Below the pieces are notes generated by a model. That model did not search any database. It saw only the letters and a program-made list of their open reading frames with translations, and had not been told where the DNA came from. The position numbers were made by a program, and so were the translations under genes. From Gammaproteobacteria bacterium (GTDB lineage: Bacteria > Pseudomonadota > Gammaproteobacteria > S144-34), in assembly GCA_026989495.1 (NCBI GenBank), contig JALSJE010000074.1, positions 1 through 61,391 of the forward strand: a stretch of 61,391 nt of DNA. The letters run 5' to 3'. Below, in pieces: positions 41,109 through 52,592 of the stretch (positions are counted from its first letter, which is position 1; every line of letters starts with the position of its first letter).

Positions 41109-42308
41109 ATGAACCCGGACCTGGAGCGCCTGCACCCCTACCCCTTCGAGCGTCTCGCCGCTCTCAAGGCCGGCGTGGCGCCACCGGCGGGGCTCGACCC
41201 CATCCTGCTCTCGGTGGGCGAGCCCCGCCATCCCACCCCGGCCTTCATCGCCGAGGCGGTGATCGAGCACCTGCACGGGCTCGCACGCTATCCCCTCACC
41301 CGCGGGGACGCCGACCTGCGCGCGGCCATCGCCGTGTGGCTCGTCCGCCGCCACGGCCTGCCGGCGGAGAGTGTGGACCCGGAGCGGCACGTGCTGCCGG
41401 TCAACGGCACGCGCGAGGCGCTCTTCGCCGTCGCCCAGGCCCTGGTGGACCGGACCGCGCGACCGCTCGTGATGATGCCCAACCCCTTCTACCAGATCTA
41501 CGAGGGCGCGGCCCTGCTCGCCGGTGCCGAGCCGCGCTACCTGAGCACCACCGCCGAGGGCGGCTGGCTCCCGGACCTCGACGCCGTGCCCGCGCGCGAA
41601 TGGATGCGCTGCCAGCTCGTCTACGTGTGCTCGCCGGGCAACCCCACCGGGCGCGTGGCCCCCGCGGACTGGTGGGCGCGGCTGCTCGCGCTCGCGGAGC
41701 GCCACGGCTTCGCCATCGTCTCCGACGAGTGCTACTCCGAGATCTACCTGGACGAGGCGCGACCGCCCCTGGGCCTGCTCGCCGCCGCGTACGCCAGCGG
41801 GCGCACGGGCTTCGAGGGCTGTCTCGTGATGAACAGCCTCTCCAAGCGCTCCAACGCCCCGGGCCTGCGCTCCGGCTTCGTCGCGGGGGATGCGCGCCTC
41901 GTCGCCGCCTTCCTGCGCTACCGCACCTACCACGGCTGCGCCATGCCGCCGCCCGCGCAGGCGGCGAGCATCGCCGCCTGGCGCGACGAGGCGCACGTGC
42001 GCGAGAACCGCCGCCGCTACCGCGAGAGCTTCGAGGCGGTGCTGCCCATCCTCGACGGCGTGCTCGAGGACGTGCGCGCCCCCGAGGGGGGCTTCTACCT
42101 CTGGCCGCGCACCCCCATCCCCGACACGGAGTTCGCGCGCGGGCTCTACGCGGCACAGAACGTGACCGTGCTGCCCGGCAGCTTCCTCTCGCGCGCGGAC
42201 GGCGGCTTCGACCCCGGCGCCGGCCGCGTGCGCATCGCGCTCGTCGGCGGCGCCGAGGAGTGCGCGGAGGCCGCCCGCCGCATCCGCGCCTACGTCGAGT
42301 CGCTCTGA
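41109..42308 (+). CDS. dapC: Succinyldiaminopimelate transaminase
   Basis: MNPDLERLHPYPFERLAALKAG...MPNPFYQIYEGAALLAGAEPRYL...MNSLSKRSNAPGLRSGFVAG; next to dapD/dapE. Confidence 0.92.
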   Translation: MNPDLERLHPYPFERLAALKAGVAPPAGLDPILLSVGEPRHPTPAFIAEAVIEHLHGLARYPLTRGDADLRAAIAVWLVRRHGLPAESVDPERHVLPVNGTREALFAVAQALVDRTARPLVMMPNPFYQIYEGAALLAGAEPRYLSTTAEGGWLPDLDAVPAREWMRCQLVYVCSPGNPTGRVAPADWWARLLALAERHGFAIVSDECYSEIYLDEARPPLGLLAAAYASGRTGFEGCLVMNSLSKRSNAPGLRSGFVAGDARLVAAFLRYRTYHGCAMPPPAQAASIAAWRDEAHVRENRRRYRESFEAVLPILDGVLEDVRAPEGGFYLWPRTPIPDTEFARGLYAAQNVTVLPGSFLSRADGGFDPGAGRVRIALVGGAEECAEAARRIRAYVESL

Positions 42309-42320
42309 GCCCCCTGGGAC

Positions 42321-42800
42321 TCAGCCGCCCACCATGCGCCAGCTTCCGTCGGGCTGCCGGCAGGCGGTGCCGGAGACCGTCTCGGGGCGGCCGTCGATCT
42401 CGGCGCGCATCCTGAACTCGCGGCACGGCCCCTCGGCGCTCCGGTAGGTGCGGGTGGGGGTGACCTCGTAGTAGGCGCCGGTGTCCGGGTTGCGCCAGCG
42501 CGAGGTCTGGCCCGTGCGGTTGTGCTCCAGGGCGTGGGCCGTGCGGCGGCGGTCGGCCTCGTCCATGTGACGCCCGATGGCGCCCCCGATCATGGCGCCG
42601 ACGAGGGTGCCGGCGATGATGGCCGCCGTGCGCCCGTGGCCCTTGCCCACCTGGGCCCCGAGCACACCGCCCACCACACCGCCCACCACCGTGCCGGTCT
42701 GCTCGCGCGTCGGGTTGCAGCCGGCCAGCGCCGTGGCCCCCGCGAGCGCCAGCGCCATCAGGACCGCCGTCGGCCGCTTGCCGCGTCTGTGACGGTTCAT
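42321..42800 (-). CDS. Glycine-zipper lipoprotein (RT0821/Lpp0805 surface antigen-like)
   Basis: Lipobox ATALAGC; glycine zipper GTVVGGVVGGVLGAQVGKGHGRTAAIIAGTLVGAMIGGAIG; C-terminal CREFRMRAEIDGRPETVSGTACRQPDGSWR. Confidence 0.85.
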   Translation of the reverse strand: MNRHRRGKRPTAVLMALALAGATALAGCNPTREQTGTVVGGVVGGVLGAQVGKGHGRTAAIIAGTLVGAMIGGAIGRHMDEADRRRTAHALEHNRTGQTSRWRNPDTGAYYEVTPTRTYRSAEGPCREFRMRAEIDGRPETVSGTACRQPDGSWRMVGG

Positions 42801-42957
42801 GGTCGTTCGCCTCCTCGTTCCTCTGGTCCGGAAGCCCCCGGATCCCCTGCGCCCATTCTACGCCCGCGGGCCGCACCGGGCGGCCCTGCGGCGCCGCGGC
42901 GCTTCCGGGTAGAATGGCTCCTTCGGCCGAGACCAGGCGACGGAGGAACCGGCATCC

Positions 42958-45579
<2,622 letters not shown>

Positions 45580-45581
45580 GT

Positions 45582-45788
45582 GGAAGGCCTGAAAAATCTC
45601 GAAAACTCTGTCGGTTGGTCTGAAAAATCTCGATTTTTCAGACCATCCCCGCGGCCAGGGACGGCCGCGGGACGGTCCATGCACAGGAAGTGCATGACGA
45701 TACGACGAAAAGTCGAAATGGGCCGCGAAGCGCCATCGCGCTGATCGATCCGCGCAGCGGATAGATCAGAGCTTCCATCAGAGTTTCC
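45582..45788 (+). repeat. Nested-hairpin mosaic element, copy 3 (with duplicated partial H1)
   Basis: Partial H1 at 45582-45602, full H1 TGGTCTGAAAAATC-TC-GATTTTTCAGACCA at 45616-45645, H2, H3, H4-like tail. Confidence 0.9.
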
Positions 45789-46066
45789 TGTCAACACTGA
45801 CCACCGGTCGAGGCGGGATGTGGGGAGCCCAGGCCCCGATTCCGAAACACCCTTGCGGCGCGCAGGGGCTCGATGCCCCGAGCGCCGCCGGGACGTGCGG
45901 CATGGAGGATCGACCCGTGGGCCTGTACGACTCCAGACGCAACTTCGGCTATGGCCGCCGAAGCTCGCCAGGCGCGAGCAGGCCTGCGCCAACGGCCCAC
46001 GCAATGGATGACACGCAAACGCCTCCGCTGCTAAGTCCCTGACCGCACGGGGACAAGGAGGGAATC

Positions 46067-46159
<93 letters not shown>

Positions 46160-46255
46160 GGGGATGGCGTGGGGCGGGACGCCCCGAGGCGCGAAGGATA
46201 AACCAGCCGCCACGCGTCCGCCAGGGAGCCCAGTCGCCCTGGCCCGGGCACCGGC

Positions 46256-46603
46256 TCAGGAGCCGCCGGGCTCTCCACGGCCGGGCACGGAGAACGGCAG
46301 CGGGAAGGGCATGACCTTGCCGCCCTCGCCGGGATCGGTGATCTTGGCCACGCCCTCCTTCTCCACCTCGTCGATGCGGACGACCGCATGCATGGGGACG
46401 TAGAAGCGCGCCACGCCCTCGAACTCGGCCTTGAGGCGCTCCTCGCCGGGGTCCACGACCACGTTCGAGCGCTCGCCGAAGACGAGATCGCCCACCTCCA
46501 CGAAGCCCATGATGCCGCTCTGGGCCACGCTGCGGGCATAGACCTCGTAGACCTTCCCGCGGCTGTGGAAGACGATGCGGTAGAGTCGCTGCTTGGTGGC
46601 CAT
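46256..46603 (-). CDS. DUF1820 family protein
   Basis: LYRIVFHSRGKVYEVYARSVAQSGIMGFVEVGDLVFGERSNVVVDPGEERLKAEFEGVARFYVPMHAVVRIDEVEKEGVAKI. Confidence 0.85.
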   Translation of the reverse strand: MATKQRLYRIVFHSRGKVYEVYARSVAQSGIMGFVEVGDLVFGERSNVVVDPGEERLKAEFEGVARFYVPMHAVVRIDEVEKEGVAKITDPGEGGKVMPFPLPFSVPGRGEPGGS

Positions 46604-46621
46604 GGCTCGCTCCGATGACGC

Positions 46622-47404
46622 CTACGATAGAGATGCGGCGGCGTCTTTCAACCCTTCCCCTAGCAATCCCCGTGCCGGGTCGAGCTCCACCACGAAGGCA
46701 GGATCCCAGCCCACGCCGGGGTCGGTGTCCCCGTAGCCGCGGGGGTTGCAGACCACCCGGGTGGGCCCGATCCGGTAGTCCAGGTGGTGGTGGATATGGC
46801 CGTGGATCCAGAGGACGGGGGCGTGGGCACGCATGAGGCCCTCCAGGTCGCTGGCGCAGGCGTAGCGGGCGGGCTTGTCGGGGCCCGGCCAGCTCGCGTA
46901 GCTCGGGGCATGATGGGTGACGACCACGGTGGGCCCGTCGAAGGGAACTGCCAGGGCCCGGGCCAGCCAGTCCCGTGCGGCGCGGTGCTCGGCCATGAGA
47001 TCGGCTGCCCGCAGGGGGCGGCCGCCGGCGCGGATGTGGCGGAAGTCGTTGAAGCGCGCCTCGGCGGTCTCCACCACGGCCGGATCACCGCCGCGGTAGT
47101 CGGCCCACAGGGTGCAGCCCAGAAAGCGCACCCCGCCGATGACGGCGGCCTCGCGCTCGAGGAGGCGCACGGGCGTGCCCGCGCAGGCGGCGCGCAGCCG
47201 CGCCGCCGTCCCGCCGAGCTCGCCGCCCCAGTGCTCGTGGTTGCCCGCGACGAAGACCACCGGCCGGCCCAGGCGCGCAAGCCAGCGCACACCCTCGAGA
47301 CCGTGGCCGATGTCGCCGGCGGCGACCACGAGGTCCGCGCAGGCCGGATCGAGCGCGCAGGGCGCCCGCTCCAGGTGCAGATCGGAGAAGACCAGAATCT
47401 TCAT
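46622..47404 (-). CDS. Calcineurin-like metallophosphoesterase
   Basis: MKILVFSDLHLERAP...VVAAGDIGHG...VAGNHEHWG...VVVTHHAPS...WIHGHIHHHLDYRIG. Confidence 0.9.
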   Translation of the reverse strand: MKILVFSDLHLERAPCALDPACADLVVAAGDIGHGLEGVRWLARLGRPVVFVAGNHEHWGGELGGTAARLRAACAGTPVRLLEREAAVIGGVRFLGCTLWADYRGGDPAVVETAEARFNDFRHIRAGGRPLRAADLMAEHRAARDWLARALAVPFDGPTVVVTHHAPSYASWPGPDKPARYACASDLEGLMRAHAPVLWIHGHIHHHLDYRIGPTRVVCNPRGYGDTDPGVGWDPAFVVELDPARGLLGEGLKDAAASLS

Positions 47405-47505
47405 GCCGTAAAGGCGCCTCCAGGACGAAAACGGCCGCCTATTGTAGCGTGGAGCCGCCGCGGGCTCCCGGGCTAGAATGCGCCCGAACGGAGGAGAGGC
47501 CCTGC

Positions 47506-48381
47506 ATGCCGCCACCTGCCGGACACGGGGGCGGCGCGGCGCTGCTCGAGCAGCTCGCGCGCAACAGCACCCCCTACCACGACCCCCTGGCCCGCGTGGA
47601 CTGGGAGGCGCTCAGCCTGGACGCCTTCTGGCTCCCGCCGCGGGCGATCTCCCTCCACGGAGACCCCCGCTTCGAGGCCCTCCCCGAGGCGCAGCGGCGC
47701 GGCCTCTCCCAGCATGAGTTCGTGGGCTTCATCGCCGCGGGCCTGTGGCTCGAGGGGATCTTCATGGAGCGCATCGCGCGCGGGCTGCGCCGCCCGCCCC
47801 ACGACCTGGCGCGTACCGGCTACCTGCTGCACGAGCTGCGCGAGGAGTGCGGCCACAGCCTCATGTTCCTCGAGCTGATGCGCCGCTCGGGGCTCGGCCT
47901 GGTGGACGAACGCTACTGGCGCGCGCGCGCGCTCAACCTGCTCGCGCGGGTCGCGCCGGCGGACTCGGCCCTGTTCTGGGCCTGCGTGCTGATCGGCGAA
48001 GAGGTTCCGGACCGTCTCAACCGCTTCCTCCGCCGCCACCGCGGCGAGATCTGCCCCGCCATCGCCGACATCGCCACGGCGCACGCCATCGACGAGGCGC
48101 GCCATATCGCACACGCCCGCGAGGTGGTCGAGCGGCGCCTGGGCGCCATGCCCGTGTGGCGACGCCGGGCGCTGGTGCCGCTGCTGCAGCTTGCGCTGCG
48201 GCAGTTCGTGGGGCTGTTCTGCTATCCGGGCCCGGCGGTGTACGAGGCGGCCGGGCTGCGGCCGGGGCGGGTGTGGGCGGAGCGGGCCCGCGCCAATCCG
48301 GCGCGGCGCGCGTTCGTGGCGGAGCTGCTGGGGACGGCACTGCGAAGCCTGCGCCTGTTCGGCCTCGAGCTGCGGCCGTAG
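47506..48381 (+). CDS. AurF-like diiron oxygenase family protein
   Basis: Two carboxylate/His metal motifs: ELREECGHSLMFLEL and AHAIDEARHIAHAREV, with upstream helices carrying Glu (LWLEGIFMER, VLIGEEVPDR). Confidence 0.7.
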   Translation: MPPPAGHGGGAALLEQLARNSTPYHDPLARVDWEALSLDAFWLPPRAISLHGDPRFEALPEAQRRGLSQHEFVGFIAAGLWLEGIFMERIARGLRRPPHDLARTGYLLHELREECGHSLMFLELMRRSGLGLVDERYWRARALNLLARVAPADSALFWACVLIGEEVPDRLNRFLRRHRGEICPAIADIATAHAIDEARHIAHAREVVERRLGAMPVWRRRALVPLLQLALRQFVGLFCYPGPAVYEAAGLRPGRVWAERARANPARRAFVAELLGTALRSLRLFGLELRP

Positions 48382-48457
48382 GCGAAGCGGCAGGCTCCCT
48401 TCCCTTTCCCGCTATTCGCTGCTTTCCGCTCGCCGCTCGCCCGCCGCCCTTTTCCCG

Positions 48458-49921
48458 TCACCTCCGGCGGAGGGCACCATTCCCGGGCGCCCGTCCGTAG
48501 CGGTCCTCGAAGCGTACGATGTCGTCCTCGCCGAGGTATTCGCCGCTCTGCACCTCGATGATGACCAGCGGCACGACACCGGGGTTTTCCAGCCGATGGG
48601 GCGTACCGGCGGGGATGTAGGTGGACTCGTTGGTGCGCACGAGCCACTCGCGCTCGCCGTTGGTCACGCGCGCGGTGCCCGAGACCACCACCCAGTGCTC
48701 GCTGCGGTGGTAGTGCATCTGCAGGGAGAGCGAGGCGCCCGGCTTGACGACGATGCGCTTGATCTTGAAGCGCTCGCCCTCCTCCAGCACGGTGTAGGTG
48801 CCCCAGGGACGGTGGACGGTGCGGTGGTGGTCCACGGTCTCGTGGCCGGCCGCGCGCAGGCGCTCGACCACCTCGCGCACGCGCTGGGCCTGGGCGCGCG
48901 GGGCGACCAGCACCGCGTCGGGCGTGTCCACCACCACCAGGCCCTCGAGCCCCACGCCCGCCACCACGCGCCCGCCCTCGCTGCGCACGAGGCAGCCGCG
49001 GCTGTCGAGCAGCACGGCCTCGCCGCAGACGCGGTTGCCGGCCTCGTCGGCGGGCACCAGGCCGCCAAGGGCGTCCCAGGAGCCGATGTCGCTCCAGCCG
49101 AGATCGCACGGCACCACGGCCACCCCGCGCGCCTTCTCCATCACGGCATAGTCCACGGAGATCGCCGGCAGCCGCTCGAAGGCCTCGCGCGGGAGCTCGA
49201 GCGGCTCCTGCCCCGTATCGGCCGCCGCCCAGCAGGCGTCCATCCCCTCCAGCAGCTCAGGCGCCGTCTCGCCCATGGCCTCGAGGATGCGGTCGGCACG
49301 GAAGCAGAACATGCCGGAGTTCCATAGGTAGCCCCCGTCCTCGAGGTAGCGGCGGGCGGTCTCGGCGTCGGGCTTCTCCACGAAGGCCTCGACCGCGTGG
49401 CCCAGAGGGCCGTCTCCGCCGTCCTCCAGGGGCGCGCCGAGGCGGATGTAGCCGTAGCCGGTCTCGGGGCGGTCGGGGCGGATGCCGAAGGTGACCAGGT
49501 GCCCCGCGCGCGCCAGCCGCTCGGCCCGCGCGACCGCCTCCGCGAAGGCCGTCTCGTCCTCCACGAGATGGTCGGCGGGGAGCACCAGCATCACGGCCTC
49601 GCCGCCCGCCTGCTCCAGCAGGCGCCGGGCGGCCAGCCCGATGGCGGGGGCGGTGTTGCGCCCGCAGGGCTCGAGCAGGTAGTCGAAGGCGATGCCGCTC
49701 GCGCGGCAGGCGGCGTACTCGTCGCGGGTCTGGAAGTAGTGGTCGCGGTTGGTGACGGTGAGCACCTGCCGCACGCCCTCGAGGCCCGCCGCGCGCTCGA
49801 GCGTGCGCTGCAGGAGGCTGCGCCCGTCCGGCAGCCGGATGAAGGGCTTGGGGTAGGCGCGCCGGGAGACCGGCCACAGGCGCGTGCCCGCGCCGCCCGA
49901 GAGGATCACCGGGACCAGCAT
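48458..49921 (-). CDS. Mannose-1-phosphate guanylyltransferase/mannose-6-phosphate isomerase (ManC/AlgA type)
   Basis: VPVILSGGAGTRLWPVSRRAYPKPFI...VLPADHLV; C-terminal cupin HYHRSEHWVVVSGTARVT. Confidence 0.93.
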   Translation of the reverse strand: MLVPVILSGGAGTRLWPVSRRAYPKPFIRLPDGRSLLQRTLERAAGLEGVRQVLTVTNRDHYFQTRDEYAACRASGIAFDYLLEPCGRNTAPAIGLAARRLLEQAGGEAVMLVLPADHLVEDETAFAEAVARAERLARAGHLVTFGIRPDRPETGYGYIRLGAPLEDGGDGPLGHAVEAFVEKPDAETARRYLEDGGYLWNSGMFCFRADRILEAMGETAPELLEGMDACWAAADTGQEPLELPREAFERLPAISVDYAVMEKARGVAVVPCDLGWSDIGSWDALGGLVPADEAGNRVCGEAVLLDSRGCLVRSEGGRVVAGVGLEGLVVVDTPDAVLVAPRAQAQRVREVVERLRAAGHETVDHHRTVHRPWGTYTVLEEGERFKIKRIVVKPGASLSLQMHYHRSEHWVVVSGTARVTNGEREWLVRTNESTYIPAGTPHRLENPGVVPLVIIEVQSGEYLGEDDIVRFEDRYGRAPGNGALRRR

Positions 49922-50037
49922 GCGTGCCTCCTCGTTCGGTCCTTCCATGCGTACGCCGTCCATTGTGCATCAGGGGGCCAGCGGGGCGAACCCCGTACAC
50001 CGGTGCCGGACCCAGCCAGACCGGCGGTGCCGTGCGG

Positions 50038-51966
50038 TCAGGGCGCGGGATTGATGACGGGGGACAGATCAAAGGGATCGCGCACGTATCCCTGGGGACC
50101 GCGGCCCGAGCAGTCCCTGATGCGCTCGTCACAGTCGGGCCGGGGTCCGGCCGCGGGAGCACGCCGCACGGCATCGTCTTCCCAGGCGTAGTCGGTGAGC
50201 TCCGGTGCCCGGGCATCACCGCCTGGCTTCGCGCCCGAGCGCTCCACGAGCTCTTCGACGCAAGGCGTTTCGCCTTCGGGGCCCTTCGGCCGCATGGCCG
50301 GTCCGGCGAATCCGCCCCCGGGTGCGCGGCCGCAGGCAGAGGCTGTCTCCGGTGGAGCCTCGCCGCGCATGCGACGCACCCGCTCGTCCACGGGGCCGGT
50401 GGCCCTGCGCCCACCGCCACTGTCGCCGCGGCCCTCGGCCGGGCGGCTCGATGTGTCCTCTTCGCTGGACTCGTCATCGTCGCCTGTGGTGCCAGCATCG
50501 TCAGCCTCGTCACCGGAGCCGCCGTCGCCGCCGTCCCCGCGATCCTCATCGGCATCCTCGCCGGCATCCTCGCCGGAACCGCCGGAGCCGTTCCCACCGG
50601 ACGTGCCTTCGTCGGAGCTGCCGGAGCCTTCCGCATCGCCTCCCGAGTCCGGCTCGTCGCCCACGCCACCCTTGCGCCCGCCCTCGAGCACGATCAGCTT
50701 CGGAGCGCCGCGCCGGCGGATCGTGCGCCTGCCGGTTCCGGCGTTGTACGAGACGACGGTACCGTCGGAATAGTAAGTGGTGCGCGAGCCGTCGGGCCTG
50801 ATGATCTCGGTCGTGCCCCGGGTGGAGTCGCGCCTGACGACGGTCCCATCGGAATAGCGGATGCTTCCGTCGGGCTGAACAACGCCACGGTTGCCCGCAG
50901 GGTCGGTGGCGATGATGTTCGTGCCCGGCCTATTCCCGTCCTCGTAAACGTAGGCGTCGCGTTCGGGGTCGTAGCGCGGGTACTCGGACCGGCGTGTTCC
51001 CCGGCGATCGACGACTGTCATCCCGTCGGGGCGGTTTATCACTGTCTCGCCCGTCTTGGTGTCATGGGTCACGACGGTGCCATCTTCGTACTCGATGCTG
51101 CCGTCCTCGCGTACGGTTCCCATGCGGCCCTGGGGATCCCGGGCCCGCACCCGCTTGCCGTCGGAGAAGACGTAGCTATCCGTCGCAGGATCGTACTTGG
51201 GGCGCTCGTCACGCGGGCCTCGCGTGTACGTGCGCTGGAAACGCGTTCCGTCCGGACGCTTCACCGTGGTCACGCCCGTGCGCACGTCGTGCCGCACCAC
51301 CGTGCCGTCCCGATAGACGATGCTCCCGTCCTCGGTGACGCGGCCCGGACGGCCCTTGGGATCGCGGCCGCGCACGCGGCGTCCATCGGGGAAAATGAAC
51401 TCGTCGCTGCGCGAGTCATAGCTCGGCCGGCGGGCACGCCCGTAGCGCCACCCTTTCCCGCCCGAAGCGGCCCAGTCGTGTCCTATGAACCCGGCCGGCT
51501 TGCCTCGGGCTGCCCCCCGGCCGCGGGCGCGGTCGTCACCGCCGCCAAAGACCACTCCTTCGCGGGCGGAGGACTCCACGCCCGGCATCGCGGGACGCCT
51601 CTCACGCGCGCCCGGCCTGCGGTAGGCTCCGGCGCGGGAGGGGACCTTCAGCGCTCCGCCATCGCGGAAGCCCTGCCGCATGGCATCCATGCCCGCCTTC
51701 GGCATACGCTTGAAACGCTCCGTCTTCACGTTGGCTCGATCACCTTTCCCGCGCCGGGTGACTTCATGCCTTCCACCACCTGCGATCCCCAGCTGGCGCA
51801 AGACAGGGATCTTCGCCCGGCTGCCGCTTTCCTTTTCCACACTGCGGGATTGGGCCGTCCGGCCCCGCTCCTGCCCGTCCTTTTCGCTGGCCACCACTCC
51901 GGCCGGCACGGCCGACGCAAGGGACAGCGAAACTGTCACAACCCCGACGAGACGACAGAGAATCAT
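50038..51966 (-). CDS. Secreted protein with three ~75-aa DG-rich beta repeats, acidic G/S/D/E linker and Cys-containing C-terminus
   Basis: N-terminal signal peptide MILCRLVGVVTVSLSLASAVPAGVVA; repeats (R)PxYDpxxDxYvfxDGxRvrxrDPxGrxGxVxeDGSIxYxDGTVVxxDxxxGxTxIxRPDG; coding supported by repeat conservation. Confidence 0.8.
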   Translation of the reverse strand: MILCRLVGVVTVSLSLASAVPAGVVASEKDGQERGRTAQSRSVEKESGSRAKIPVLRQLGIAGGGRHEVTRRGKGDRANVKTERFKRMPKAGMDAMRQGFRDGGALKVPSRAGAYRRPGARERRPAMPGVESSAREGVVFGGGDDRARGRGAARGKPAGFIGHDWAASGGKGWRYGRARRPSYDSRSDEFIFPDGRRVRGRDPKGRPGRVTEDGSIVYRDGTVVRHDVRTGVTTVKRPDGTRFQRTYTRGPRDERPKYDPATDSYVFSDGKRVRARDPQGRMGTVREDGSIEYEDGTVVTHDTKTGETVINRPDGMTVVDRRGTRRSEYPRYDPERDAYVYEDGNRPGTNIIATDPAGNRGVVQPDGSIRYSDGTVVRRDSTRGTTEIIRPDGSRTTYYSDGTVVSYNAGTGRRTIRRRGAPKLIVLEGGRKGGVGDEPDSGGDAEGSGSSDEGTSGGNGSGGSGEDAGEDADEDRGDGGDGGSGDEADDAGTTGDDDESSEEDTSSRPAEGRGDSGGGRRATGPVDERVRRMRGEAPPETASACGRAPGGGFAGPAMRPKGPEGETPCVEELVERSGAKPGGDARAPELTDYAWEDDAVRRAPAAGPRPDCDERIRDCSGRGPQGYVRDPFDLSPVINPAP

Positions 51967-52099
51967 TTCCCGACCCTTCCGTGCAGCTCTCTACGACGAT
52001 ATCCGGCGCCCCTCATGGGGAAAGGCCCCCCTACGGGACGCTCGTCCCTGTGTCGGGTGGTGGGCACGGCCGGTTCAAGACGGCGGGGGGGGTTCGCTA

Positions 52100-52206
52100 G
52101 GAAGGGCTGAAAATCGCGACTTTTCAGCCCTTCCCCGCGGCAAGCATGGTCGCGGGACGGCCCATGCACAGGGAAGTGCATGACGAGCGGATTGGTCAGG
52201 GTCTCC
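52100..52206 (+). repeat. Nested-hairpin mosaic element, copy 4 (internal deletion)
   Basis: H1 52100-52134, H2, H3, then catgacga joined directly to gcggattggtcagggtctcc (H4 left arm missing). Confidence 0.85.
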
Positions 52207-52439
52207 CAACGAATGCGGGCACAGGGGGAGGAGGTGCAGCCATATCCGGCATGCGGAACGACGCGCACCACCTCCGGACATGCCCCCTGACCCCATGCAA
52301 GACAGGAAGGGCCTGCAGAGGGGCCCGCCGCCGAAGCCCGCCAGGCGCGAGCAGGACGGCACCGATGGCCCACGCGATGGATGACAAGGGAACGCTCCCG
52401 CTGCCAACCTCCTGATCGCACGGGAGCAAGGACAGGAAA

Positions 52440-52529
52440 TGGCGGAGGGGGTGGGATTCGAACCCACGGAGGGCGTGAGCCCTCAACGGTTTTCGAGACC
52501 GCCCCGTTCGACCGCTCCGGCACCCCTCC
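52440..52529 (-). tRNA. tRNA-Ser(CGA)
   Basis: GGAGGGGTGCCGGAGCGGTCGAACGGGGCGGTCTCGAAAACCGTTGAGGGCTCACGCCCTCCGTGGGTTCGAATCCCACCCCCTCCGCCA; encoded CCA, anticodon at 52493-52495. Confidence 0.96.
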
Positions 52530-52592
52530 GATAGCCACCCGCGGTGGCTCACCCTGGCCGCCATGGCCGCCATCGAGACGGCCATGGCGCCT

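Noticed and set aside
48382-48457. Pyrimidine-rich stretch (ttccctttcccgctattcgctgctttccgctcgccgctcgcccgcc) as a repeat or CRISPR-like array
   Set aside because: No regular repeat-spacer structure; only loosely repeated cgctcgc units in a short intergenic gap.
49924-52110. 728-aa + strand ORF antisense to the DG-repeat protein
   Set aside because: The - strand ORF has a signal peptide and conserved internal amino-acid repeats; the + frame has no domain signature.
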